A DNA stretch of 64,000 nt from 2-02-FULL-66-14 sp964651335 (GTDB lineage Bacteria > Pseudomonadota > Gammaproteobacteria > Burkholderiales > SG8-39): positions 62,001 to 126,000 of the forward strand of contig CAZYVT010000001.1 in the NCBI GenBank assembly GCA_964651335.1, read 5' to 3'. The notes below the pieces were generated by a model. It was not told the DNA's origin. It searched no databases and saw nothing but the letters and a program-made list of their open reading frames with translations. Below, piece by piece: positions 34,234 to 42,158 of the stretch. Each line of letters starts with the position of its first letter. Within the stretch, counting starts at the first letter, position 1. Position numbers and translations under genes: made by a program.

Positions 34234-35179
34234 AGCCGGCGTCAAGGAAAAAGGGCAGGCGAAGACCGCGCGAGTCATGCTGAAAAGCGCGGTCAAGATC
34301 GTGCCGCGCGCGCCGCTTCCCAAGCCCGGGTGGATCCGCGTGCGCGTCGCGGGCGCTGGTTCGCGCTTCCACGACATCAAACAGATTCTCCGCGAGCAGC
34401 GGCTGCACACCGTGTGCGAGGAAGCCTCCTGCCCGAACATCGGCGAATGCTTCGGCAATGGCACTGCCACCTTCATGATCCTCGGCGACATCTGCACGCG
34501 GCGCTGCCCGTTCTGCGACGTCGCGCACGGCAGGCCGCTTGCGCCCGATCGCGAGGAGCCGGAGCACCTTGCGGACACGATCGCGCGCCTCGGGCTCGGC
34601 TACGTTGTCATCACCAGCGTGGACCGCGACGACCTGCGGGACGGCGGCGCGCAGCACTTCGTCGACTGCATCCGCGCGGTGCGCGAGCGCTCGCCACGCA
34701 CCACGATCGAGACCCTGGTGCCCGATTTCCGCGGCCGCGCGGAGCGGGCGCTGGAAGTGCTCGCCTCGGCGCCGCCGGATGTCATGAACCACAATCTGGA
34801 AACCGTGCCGCGCCTGTATCGTCAGGCCCGTCCCGGCGGCCATTACGCGCAGTCGCTCGCGGTGCTGAAGGAATTCAAGCGCCGCCATCCTCGCGTGCCG
34901 ACCAAGTCGGGGCTGATGGTGGGCTTGGGCGAGACGGACGACGAGATCCTGGCCGTGATGCGCGATCTGCGTGCGCACGACGTGGACTTGCTCACCATCG
35001 GGCAGTATCTCGCGCCTTCGGCGCATCACCTGCCGGTCGAGCGCTACGTGCATCCGGAAACTTTCGGCATGTTCGAGCGCGAGGCGAGGGCGATGGGCTT
35101 TCGCAACGCCGCGATCGGAGCGCTCGTTCGTTCTTCGTACCACGCCGACCGGCAGGCGCACTCGGCTGGAATCGAATAG
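34226..35179 (+). CDS. lipA: Lipoyl synthase (radical SAM)
   Basis: LipA inserts two sulfurs into protein-bound octanoate. The 317-residue protein has both iron-sulfur motifs: CEEASCPNIGEC (Cys 64, 69, 75) for the auxiliary cluster and the radical SAM CTRRCPFC (Cys 90, 94, 97). The motif RSSYHAD near the C-terminus supplies the Ser ligand of the auxiliary cluster. Domain order and length are normal. Confidence 0.97.
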   Translation: MREAGVKEKGQAKTARVMLKSAVKIVPRAPLPKPGWIRVRVAGAGSRFHDIKQILREQRLHTVCEEASCPNIGECFGNGTATFMILGDICTRRCPFCDVAHGRPLAPDREEPEHLADTIARLGLGYVVITSVDRDDLRDGGAQHFVDCIRAVRERSPRTTIETLVPDFRGRAERALEVLASAPPDVMNHNLETVPRLYRQARPGGHYAQSLAVLKEFKRRHPRVPTKSGLMVGLGETDDEILAVMRDLRAHDVDLLTIGQYLAPSAHHLPVERYVHPETFGMFEREARAMGFRNAAIGALVRSSYHADRQAHSAGIE

Positions 35180-35187
35180 GAGGACTC

Positions 35188-35865
35188 ATGTTGAGATTTC
35201 TGCTCGCACTCATGCTTGTAGTCGGCCCCGGCGCGGCGTCGGCGCAGCTCGACAAGATTTCCAACCAGGACGCCACCTCGGGCCTCAGGGCGGCGCTCGA
35301 GAAGGGCTCGCAGGTGGCGGTAGCGAGCCTCGGCAAGCCTGACGGTTTTTTCCGCAACGGCGCGGTGAAGATCCCGCTCCCCGACTCGCTCAAGCGCTAC
35401 GAGAAGCTGATGCGCGGCGTCGGCATGGGGAAGTACGCGGATGAGCTGATTCTTACGATGAACCGCGCGGCGGAAGCCGCGGTGCCGGAAGCGAAAGCGC
35501 TGCTCGTCGATGCGGTGAAGAAGATGACCGTCCAGGATGCCAAGGGCATCCTCACCGGCGGCAACACCGCCGGCACCGAATACTTCAAGCGCACCACCTC
35601 GGAGCCGCTGCGCGGAAAATTCCTGCCGGTCGTGGCGCAGGCGACCAGGAAGGTGAAGCTCGCCGACAAGTACAACCAGTACGCCGCGAAGGGCGCGCAG
35701 TTCGGCCTGGTGAAGAAAGAGGACGCGAACCTCGACGGCTACGTCACGCAGAAAGCTCTCGACGGGTTGTTCTTCATGGTCGCCGAGGAAGAAAAGAAAA
35801 TCCGCGAGAACCCGGTCAAGGCGGGGAGCGAGATCCTCAGGAAGGTCTTCGGCGCGCTGAAGTGA
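35188..35865 (+). CDS. DUF4197 family exported protein
   Basis: The 225-residue product has a signal peptide (about 1-20, ending ASA-Q) and then an all-helical DUF4197 domain. Conserved parts include ATSGLRAALEKGSQVAVASL, FFRNGAVKIPLP and LTGGNTAGTEYFKRTT. A strong AGGAGG ribosome site precedes the ATG. The family is widespread in proteobacteria; its function is not known. It follows lipA by eight bases, though no link to lipoate is established. Confidence 0.9.
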   Translation: MLRFLLALMLVVGPGAASAQLDKISNQDATSGLRAALEKGSQVAVASLGKPDGFFRNGAVKIPLPDSLKRYEKLMRGVGMGKYADELILTMNRAAEAAVPEAKALLVDAVKKMTVQDAKGILTGGNTAGTEYFKRTTSEPLRGKFLPVVAQATRKVKLADKYNQYAAKGAQFGLVKKEDANLDGYVTQKALDGLFFMVAEEEKKIRENPVKAGSEILRKVFGALK

Positions 35866-35916
35866 TCATCCATGCGCCATGGTGTTCGTCGAGACGAGCC
35901 TCTTCAGATTTGAACT

Positions 35917-36309
35917 ATGGCTGAACGCAATATCGGCAAGGAAATCATCGAGGGTCTGAAAGAGATCAAGGCCTGGAAACGCGGCGAGGTGAAACTCAGG
36001 ACGTTCACCGTGGAGCTGCCGCGCGCCGCTGACGTGCGGCACATTCGCCGCAGCCTCGGCTTCTCTCAGCCCGAATTCGCCCTGTTCATGGGCGTGAGCG
36101 TGGCGACACTGCGCAACTGGGAGCAAGAACGCCGCGAACCGTATGGTCCGGCGCGCGCGCTGTTGCTCGTGGCGGCCAGACAGCCTCAAGCGGTACGCGA
36201 TGCCTTCGCATCCGCGGCGCCAGGCCCCAAGAACAAGGTCTATTCGAAGACGGGCTCCGCGGCGTCATTTCCCGGTAAGTCGTACATCGGAGTATTCTTT
36301 CGGCTATGA
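35917..36309 (+). CDS. HTH-domain regulator (HigA/MqsA-type antitoxin-like)
   Basis: The 130-residue protein has a Cro/C1-type helix-turn-helix in the middle (about 47-85): IRRSLGFSQPEFALFMGVSV then TLRNWEQERREPYGPA. This is the pattern of HigA/MqsA-like antitoxins that repress their own operon. No toxin gene lies upstream in the 51-base gap. The downstream neighbour begins inside its stop (ATGA), so it may regulate the ParE-type pair that follows. The last 25 residues look unconserved and may come from a fusion. Confidence 0.75.
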   Translation: MAERNIGKEIIEGLKEIKAWKRGEVKLRTFTVELPRAADVRHIRRSLGFSQPEFALFMGVSVATLRNWEQERREPYGPARALLLVAARQPQAVRDAFASAAPGPKNKVYSKTGSAASFPGKSYIGVFFRL

Positions 36310-36530
36310 AGATAGCGACAGGGAAGGTTGTCGGCGGCAAGGTCGTGGTCGACGGGGCACCCCTGGAGGAGGGAGCGTCGGTGACTGTGTTGGCCAGAGA
36401 CGGCGAGAATGGCTTTACCTTGTCCCCCGAGGAAGAGGCTGAACTCCTGCTGTCTATCGCCGAGGCCGACCGTGGCGAGACGATCTCTGCCGAAGAGGTG
36501 CTTGCGAAGCTTGCCCGCCGTCACGGCTGA
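36306..36530 (+). CDS. Small antitoxin-like protein upstream of ParE
   Basis: The 74-residue protein begins with a short beta-rich part (KIATGKVVGGKVVVDGAPL), similar to small antitoxin-like DUF104/PHD-associated proteins. The acidic helical C-terminal part (LSPEEEAELLLSIAEADRGE) could wrap a toxin. It lies 7 bases upstream of the toxin gene, the normal antitoxin-first order. I do not recognise an exact family. Confidence 0.75.
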   Translation: MKIATGKVVGGKVVVDGAPLEEGASVTVLARDGENGFTLSPEEEAELLLSIAEADRGETISAEEVLAKLARRHG

Positions 36531-36537
36531 ATAGGCT

Positions 36538-36831
36538 GTGCGAATTCGGGTCACCAAGCGCGCCGACGCGCATATTGAGCAGGCCGCCATTTGGTGGGAG
36601 CAGAATCGTCCCCTTTCTCCCGGCGCGTTAGACGAAGAGCTGGCGGAGGCTTTTGCGCTTCTGATCTCTCAACCGGCTATTGGCGCCCCGGCCTTGAACG
36701 CCAAGACGAGGGGCGTGAGGCGCGTCCATCTGGCGCGAGTTCACTACTACCTTTACTACCGGCTCCGCGGTGAGCAAATTGAAGTGCTTGCCCTCTGCCA
36801 CACGAGTCGTGGCACTCCGCCACCGGTCTAG
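36538..36831 (+). CDS. ParE/RelE-superfamily toxin
   Basis: The 97-residue protein has the RelE/ParE fold pattern: VTKRADAHIEQAAIWWEQNR at the start, a central helix (LDEELAEAFALLISQP), and beta strands with RVHLARVHYYLYYRLRGEQI and VLALCHTSRG. ParE toxins poison gyrase; RelE toxins cleave mRNA. ParE-like members keep HxSRG-type ends, as here. The start is GTG. It forms a pair with the gene before it. Confidence 0.85.
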   Translation: MRIRVTKRADAHIEQAAIWWEQNRPLSPGALDEELAEAFALLISQPAIGAPALNAKTRGVRRVHLARVHYYLYYRLRGEQIEVLALCHTSRGTPPPV

Positions 36832-37042
36832 GCCGGCTGAGATGACGCCGAACTTCAGGTGGAACGGACGGGCCGCCAGCGCCGTGCTTTCATCAGCCGC
36901 CATTTTGGCCTGCCGTTCACCAAGACGTTAACTCAGTCGCACCTTCAATAGCCAAGAGTGCCCAGATTTGGCCTGGTCGGGGAGCCAACCTAAACTCAAA
37001 CTCGCGCGGACAGCGGAGGTGCGGCGGAATCGTCAAGCGATA

Positions 37043-39784
37043 TCAGTGCGCCTGATCCCAGTTGTCGCCGACACCGACATCCACAACGAGCGCCACGTCG
37101 AGCTTCGCCACGTTCTGCATCCGGTCGCGCACGCCTTCCTTGACCGTTTCGAGTTCGCCCTCGGGTACTTCCAGCACTAACTCGTCATGCACCTGCATGA
37201 TGAGCTTCGTCCGAAGTTTCTCCCTGTCCAGCCAGCCCTGCACGGAAACCATCGCGAGCTTGATCAGGTCGGCGGCGGTCCCCTGCATCGGCGCGTTGAT
37301 GGCGGCGCGCTCGGCGCCCTGGCGGCGCTGCGGGCTGCCGCTCTTCATCTCCGGTAGCCACAACCGGCGTCCAAAAACGGTCTCGACGTAGCCATCTTTC
37401 CTCGCCCGTTCCCGCGTCGCGTCCATGTAGCGCTTCACCGCGGGGTATCGCGCAAAATATGAGTCGATGTAAGCCTGCGCGGTGGCGCGCTCGATCCCGA
37501 GGTTCTGCGCCAGGCCAAACGACGACATCCCGTAGATCAGGCCGAAATTGATCACCTTGGCGGTTCGGCGCTCATCGGCGGTCACTTTCTCGAGCGGCAG
37601 GCCGAAGACGTCGGCGGCGGTGGCGCGGTGGACGTCGTGCCCGTGCGCAAAGGCGTGGCGCAACCCCTGGTCGCCCGAGATATGCGCCATGATGCGAAGT
37701 TCGATCTGCGAATAATCGGCGGAGAGGATTTTCCATCCGGGCGGCGCGATGAACGCCTCGCGGATGCGCCGTCCCTGCGGCGTGCGGACCGGGATGTTCT
37801 GCAGGTTGGGGTCGTTGGAAGCAAGGCGCCCGGTCACCGCCACCGCCTGCGAGTAGGTGGTATGCACGCGCTTCGTTTCCGCGTGCACCATCCGCGGCAG
37901 CTTGTCGGTGTAGGTCGATTTCAGCTTGGCGAGCGCACGGTACTCGAGCAGCAGTTTCGGCAGCGGGTAATCGAGCGCCAGCTCGGCGAGCACGTCTTCG
38001 TCGGTCGAGGGTTGGCCGGAAGGCGTTTTTTTCTTTACCGGCAGCTTCTGGCGCTCGAACAGGATTTCCTGGATCTGCTTGGGCGAGTTGAGGTTAAAGG
38101 GCTGGCCCGCCGCCTGGTGGGCTCTTTGCTCGGTCCCGAACATTTCCTTGCCGAGCTCGTGGCTCTGCGCTTCGAGCTTGGCGGTATCGAGCAACACGCC
38201 GTTGCGTTCCATGCGAATGAGCACCGGCAGCACCGGCAGCTCGATTTGCTCGTAGATGTACTTCAACTTTTCGTCGGCGGCGATCTTCGGAAAAAGCACC
38301 TCATGCACGGCGGCCGTGCAGTCGGCATCTTCCGCCGCGTATTCGGTGGCGCGAGCGATCTCGACGCCGGAAAACGGAATCCGCGACGCGCCCTTTCCGG
38401 TGACGTCGTCGTAGGAGATTGTCTCCCAGCCCAGATATCGCCGGGCGAGCGAATCGAGATCGTGGCGCTCGTGCACTTCGTACACGTACGACTCGAGCAG
38501 CGTATCGTGCGCGATCCCCCGCAAGGCAATGCCGTGGTTGGCGAGGATGTGGGAATCGAACTTGAGGTTCTGCCCGACCTTGGCATGGCGCTCGCTCTCG
38601 AGCCACGGCTTGAGCAGCGTGAGCGCCTCGTCGAGCGCGATCTGCGGCGGCGCGCCGGGGTATTCATGGCAAAGAGGCAGGTAGAAGGCCGTGTCGCCGC
38701 ACGCAAACGACATGCCGACCAGCCGCGCCGTCATCGGTTCAAGACCGGTCGTCTCCGTGTCGAAACCGACGAGGTCCGCTTTCTCGAGCGCCGCGACCAG
38801 GTGACGCAACTCGGCGTCCTTGAAAACCGATTCATAGTTGCGCCGCTTGACGCCGGCCGGTGTTTCCACGGTCGGTGCAATTGCGGTGGCAAAACGCCTC
38901 GGCGGTGGCTCCTCTGGCGCGGTGCCATTCAACTCGCGTAACCAGGTCCGAAAGCCGAAGCGTTCGACGAGCTCTCTCAACCTCATCGGGTCCGTGCTTC
39001 TGTCCTCGAGATCGGCGAGCGTTACCGGAAGTTCCACGTCGCGCTTCACCGTGAGCAGTTGCCGGCCTGTCGGCAGCCAATCGAGGGCCTTGCGCAGGTT
39101 TTCACCCACCGTGCCGCCGACGTCCCCGGCGTGGGCGATTACGGAATCGAGCGTGCCGTACTGGTCGATCCATTTCGCGGCAGTTTTGGGTCCGACCATG
39201 TGCACGCCCGGCACGTTGTCCACGGCGTCGCCGACCAGCGCGAGGTAGTCGACGAATTTCCCGGGGTCGACGCCGAACTTCGCTTTCACGCCCTCCGGAT
39301 CGAGTCGCTCGTTCTGCATCGTGTTGACGAGCGTCACGCGCTCATCCACGAGCTGCGCCAGGTCCTTGTCGCCGGTCGAGATCACGCAGCGCCAGCCGTT
39401 GCGCTTCGCCTCCTCGGCGAGGGTCGCGATCACGTCGTCGGCTTCTACACCCTCGACGGCGAGCACCGGCCAGCCCAGTGCGGCGACCAGTTCCTTCAGC
39501 GGCTCGATCTGCGCGGCAAGGTCGTCCGGCATGGGCGGACGGTGCGCCTTGTATTCGGGATACTGCTCGTCGCGAAAGGTCTTGCCCTTGGCGTCGAATA
39601 CGCAGGCGCGCGCCTGCGCCTTGTGATCAGCGGCGAGCCGCCGCAGCATGCTGGCAACGCCGTACACCGCGCCGGTCGGTTCGCCGCGCGTATTTTTCAG
39701 TTCCGGCAGTGCGTGGAATGCGCGGTACAGGTAGGACGAGCCGTCCACCAGCAGGAGCGTCTTTTCGGGATTGTCGCCGGACAC
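37043..39784 (-). CDS. polA: DNA polymerase I
   Basis: PolA fills gaps and removes RNA primers. The 913-residue protein has all three domains. The 5'-nuclease (1-290) starts LLLVDGSSYLYRAFHAL. The 3'-5' proofreading domain is intact, with FDTETTGLEP, NLKFDSHI and YAAEDADCT. The polymerase has DYSQIELRIMAHIS, the O-helix RRTAKVINFGLIYGMS and QVHDELVLEVPE. The start is GTG, with TAGAAT ten bases upstream, so the transcript may have a very short leader. It is convergent with the ParE gene. Confidence 0.97.
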   Translation of the reverse strand: MSGDNPEKTLLLVDGSSYLYRAFHALPELKNTRGEPTGAVYGVASMLRRLAADHKAQARACVFDAKGKTFRDEQYPEYKAHRPPMPDDLAAQIEPLKELVAALGWPVLAVEGVEADDVIATLAEEAKRNGWRCVISTGDKDLAQLVDERVTLVNTMQNERLDPEGVKAKFGVDPGKFVDYLALVGDAVDNVPGVHMVGPKTAAKWIDQYGTLDSVIAHAGDVGGTVGENLRKALDWLPTGRQLLTVKRDVELPVTLADLEDRSTDPMRLRELVERFGFRTWLRELNGTAPEEPPPRRFATAIAPTVETPAGVKRRNYESVFKDAELRHLVAALEKADLVGFDTETTGLEPMTARLVGMSFACGDTAFYLPLCHEYPGAPPQIALDEALTLLKPWLESERHAKVGQNLKFDSHILANHGIALRGIAHDTLLESYVYEVHERHDLDSLARRYLGWETISYDDVTGKGASRIPFSGVEIARATEYAAEDADCTAAVHEVLFPKIAADEKLKYIYEQIELPVLPVLIRMERNGVLLDTAKLEAQSHELGKEMFGTEQRAHQAAGQPFNLNSPKQIQEILFERQKLPVKKKTPSGQPSTDEDVLAELALDYPLPKLLLEYRALAKLKSTYTDKLPRMVHAETKRVHTTYSQAVAVTGRLASNDPNLQNIPVRTPQGRRIREAFIAPPGWKILSADYSQIELRIMAHISGDQGLRHAFAHGHDVHRATAADVFGLPLEKVTADERRTAKVINFGLIYGMSSFGLAQNLGIERATAQAYIDSYFARYPAVKRYMDATRERARKDGYVETVFGRRLWLPEMKSGSPQRRQGAERAAINAPMQGTAADLIKLAMVSVQGWLDREKLRTKLIMQVHDELVLEVPEGELETVKEGVRDRMQNVAKLDVALVVDVGVGDNWDQAH

Positions 39785-39793
39785 GATTTTCGC

Positions 39794-39799
39794 ATTCTA
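39794..39799 (-). promoter_or_regulatory. Putative -10 box for polA
   Basis: TAGAAT on the minus strand, 9 bases before the GTG start of polA. Such spacing would give a leader of only a few bases. Confidence 0.4.
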
Positions 39800-39873
39800 C
39801 GAGACGCGCGGTTTCGAGCTCTTCCCGTCCGCGCGCGAGATCCTGCTCGGCCTGTAGCGCGCGCGCCCTCTGG

Positions 39874-39879
39874 TAAAAT
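39874..39879 (+). promoter_or_regulatory. Putative -10 box for the DUF2782 gene
   Basis: TAAAAT lies 7 bases before the ATG at 39887, implying a leaderless or nearly leaderless transcript. It faces the polA promoter across about 75 bases. Confidence 0.45.
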
Positions 39880-39886
39880 TGGCTCG

Positions 39887-40225
39887 ATGATCCGCCGCCT
39901 TCCCGCGCTCGCGCTTGCGTTGTTCGCATCGGCCGTCGTGGCGCAGACGCCGCCGAAGCTCGAGCCGCTGCCAGAGGTGCCGCCACCGCCTCCGGGCATT
40001 CGCGATATCGCGCCGGACGAGCCGCGCGTGCGCATCGCGCCTCAGGAAGGCGATCGCGTCGAGGAAATCCGCGACGGCGGGCGCGTGGTCATGCTCAAGG
40101 TTACGCCGCGCGACGGCCCGCCCTATTACCTGGTCGATACCACCGGCAACGGCAACTGGATGCGCCGCGACTCGCTCGACGACGCAGTTCGCGTGCCGAT
40201 GTGGCCGATCCGGACTTTCGACTGA
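39887..40225 (+). CDS. DUF2782 exported protein
   Basis: The 112-residue protein has a signal peptide (about 1-19, ending VVAQ), a Pro-rich stretch PLPEVPPPPPG, and the DUF2782 domain with EPRVRIAPQEGDRVEEIRD and YYLVDTTGNGNWMRRD. It is found between polA and thrB in many betaproteobacteria. Function unknown. A GC-rich hairpin (GCGGGCGC/GCGCCCGC, 40231-40252) without a T-tract follows the stop. Confidence 0.9.
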   Translation: MIRRLPALALALFASAVVAQTPPKLEPLPEVPPPPPGIRDIAPDEPRVRIAPQEGDRVEEIRDGGRVVMLKVTPRDGPPYYLVDTTGNGNWMRRDSLDDAVRVPMWPIRTFD

Positions 40226-40230
40226 AGCTT

Positions 40231-40252
40231 GCGGGCGCGGGGCGGCGCCCGC
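40231..40252 (+). repeat. GC hairpin between the DUF2782 gene and thrB
   Basis: GCGGGCGC and GCGCCCGC form an 8-bp stem with a 6-base loop. No T-run follows. It may attenuate read-through into thrB. Confidence 0.4.
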
Positions 40253-40283
40253 CCACCCGAGCCAATGTTCCCGTGAGCGACCC

Positions 40284-41237
40284 ATGTCGGTCTTCACGCC
40301 CGTGTCGCAAAGCCAGCTCGCCGCCTGGCTGAGGACCTATTCGGTCGGTGCGCCGGTCGCGCTCGAGCCGATTGCCGCGGGAATCGAAAACACCAATTAC
40401 TTCGTCACCACGAGCCAGGGACGCTACGTACTCACGCTTTTTGAGCGTCTGCCCGCCGGGGAGCTTCCTTTCTACCTCGAACTCATGGCGCACCTTGCGC
40501 GCCACGGCATCCCGTGCCCCGCGCCGATCGCCGATCTCTCGGATCGATACCTCTCCGAACTCAATGGCAAGCCGGCCGCGCTGGTGACGCGGCTCGTGGG
40601 CAAATCCGTCGCGCGCCCCGGCTTGGTGCACTGTTCGGCGCTCGGCGCGCTGCTCGCGCGCATGCATCTCGCGGGTCGGTCCTACGCGGCGTACCGGGAA
40701 AATCTGCGCGGTCCGCAATGGTGGCGGGGCGCCGCGCGCCAGGTGCGCACGCTTCTGGATGGCGAGCGTCAGAAGCTGCTCGATGAAGAACTGCGCTTTC
40801 AGTCGCTATACCGGTTTCCCGACCTGCCGCGGGGGCCGGTACACGCCGATCTGTTTCGGGACAACGCGCTATTCGAGGGCGAGCGCATCTCGGGGGTGAT
40901 CGATTTCTACTTCGCCGGCGTGGACTGCCTGCTGTACGACCTCGCGGTATGCGCGAATGACTGGTGCCTCGTGGAACCGCGGACTGATGCCCGCCTCGAC
41001 GAGCCCAGGACGGCCGCGCTGCTCGACGCATACCACGCGCTGCGTCCATTCACCGCACTGGAGCGGGGCGCGTGGCCCGTGCTCCTGCGCGCAGCCGCGC
41101 TCCGGTTCTGGCTTTCTCGTCTCTGCGACTATCACCTGCCGCGACCCGGACAACTCGTGAGCGTTCACGACCCGGAGCATTTTCGCGCAGTCCTCGTGGC
41201 GCGGGCCGCGGCGCAGTCGGTGCCCTGGCCGCAATGA
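40284..41237 (+). CDS. thrB: Homoserine kinase (APH-fold type)
   Basis: ThrB phosphorylates homoserine for threonine synthesis. The 317-residue protein is of the aminoglycoside-phosphotransferase-like type seen in Pseudomonas and Burkholderia, not the GHMP type. It has AGIENTNYFVTTSQGRYVLTLFE-type ATP loop segments at about 29-50, VHADLFRDNALF with the catalytic Asp, and GVIDFYFAG. Length is typical. Its stop overlaps the next ATG. Confidence 0.94.
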   Translation: MSVFTPVSQSQLAAWLRTYSVGAPVALEPIAAGIENTNYFVTTSQGRYVLTLFERLPAGELPFYLELMAHLARHGIPCPAPIADLSDRYLSELNGKPAALVTRLVGKSVARPGLVHCSALGALLARMHLAGRSYAAYRENLRGPQWWRGAARQVRTLLDGERQKLLDEELRFQSLYRFPDLPRGPVHADLFRDNALFEGERISGVIDFYFAGVDCLLYDLAVCANDWCLVEPRTDARLDEPRTAALLDAYHALRPFTALERGAWPVLLRAAALRFWLSRLCDYHLPRPGQLVSVHDPEHFRAVLVARAAAQSVPWPQ

Positions 41238-42007
41238 AGGCCCGCGTCGTTTCATTTGCACGCGGTGCACGCTGGCTCGGGGAAGGCTGGCGGCTGTTTC
41301 GTGTTTCCCCGCCGACCTGGCTCGCCCTGGTGTTCATGTACTGGATGATCATGACTGCGGTGAGTTTCGTGCCTTTCGTCGGGCTTGCTGCGGCGATCCT
41401 CCTGAACCCTGCTTTCTCGGTGGGGTTCATGGCAGCAAGCCGCAGCTGCGAACGCCGCAGCGCCCCCGAGCTGAGGCTCCTGTTCGAGGGGTTCCGCGGT
41501 CGGCCCGCGGTCCAGCTCGCCCTGGGGTGCGTTTACCTGGCGCTGCTCGCCGCGCTGCTCGGCGCAACGACGCTCGCGGACGATGGTGCGCTCGCGCGCT
41601 GGATGCTGACCGGTCGCAGGCCGGACGAAGAGGTGCTGCAGTCCGACGAATTCCTTTCAGCGCTGGTGCTCGCGGCGGGCCTCTACCTTCCGGTCATGAT
41701 GCTGTTCTGGTTCGCTCCCGTGCTCGGGGCCTGGCACGCCCAGGGCGCCGGAAAGGCGCTCTTTTTCAGCTTCCTCGCCAGCCTCCTCAATTGGCGGGCG
41801 TTCCTCGGCTACGGCCTGGTCGCCACGCTGGTGACCTTCGTGATCCCGTTCGTCGTCCTGAGCGTGGTGTTGCTCGTGTCGGGCGGCAAGATCAAGTTCG
41901 GCGTCATGGCGCTGGTCTTTCCTTTGCTGATCATCCTGCTGCCGACGCTGTTCGCGAGCTTCTATGCGAGCTACCGGGACGTGTTCGACGCGGAGCAGGA
42001 GGGTTAG
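41234..42007 (+). CDS. BPSS1780-type integral membrane protein
   Basis: The 257-residue protein has about five to six membrane segments: two near 25-65, one near 95-112, one near 145-168, and two at 190-240. The N-terminus (ARGARWLGEGWRLFRVSPP) is the hallmark of a betaproteobacterial family usually named after BPSS1780. Function unknown. It overlaps thrB by 4 bases, which fits an operon. Confidence 0.83.
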   Translation: MKARVVSFARGARWLGEGWRLFRVSPPTWLALVFMYWMIMTAVSFVPFVGLAAAILLNPAFSVGFMAASRSCERRSAPELRLLFEGFRGRPAVQLALGCVYLALLAALLGATTLADDGALARWMLTGRRPDEEVLQSDEFLSALVLAAGLYLPVMMLFWFAPVLGAWHAQGAGKALFFSFLASLLNWRAFLGYGLVATLVTFVIPFVVLSVVLLVSGGKIKFGVMALVFPLLIILLPTLFASFYASYRDVFDAEQEG

Positions 42008-42158
42008 ACCGCGATGCAGTCCCGTCGTGCCGGCAGGGGCTGGCGCGGTTCTCGGATGACACGGGCGCCGAGGCCGACTATATTGTGCGGCAGTAAGTGC
42101 CTGGCGCACCGCAATGCCAACGCTTGGGAAAGGCCGATCGTAATGCGGCAGAGGGCTC

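Noticed and set aside
36832..37042. Gap between the ParE-type gene and polA checked for a small gene or attachment site
   Set aside because: Only short, unsupported frames and no clear repeat or terminator were found.
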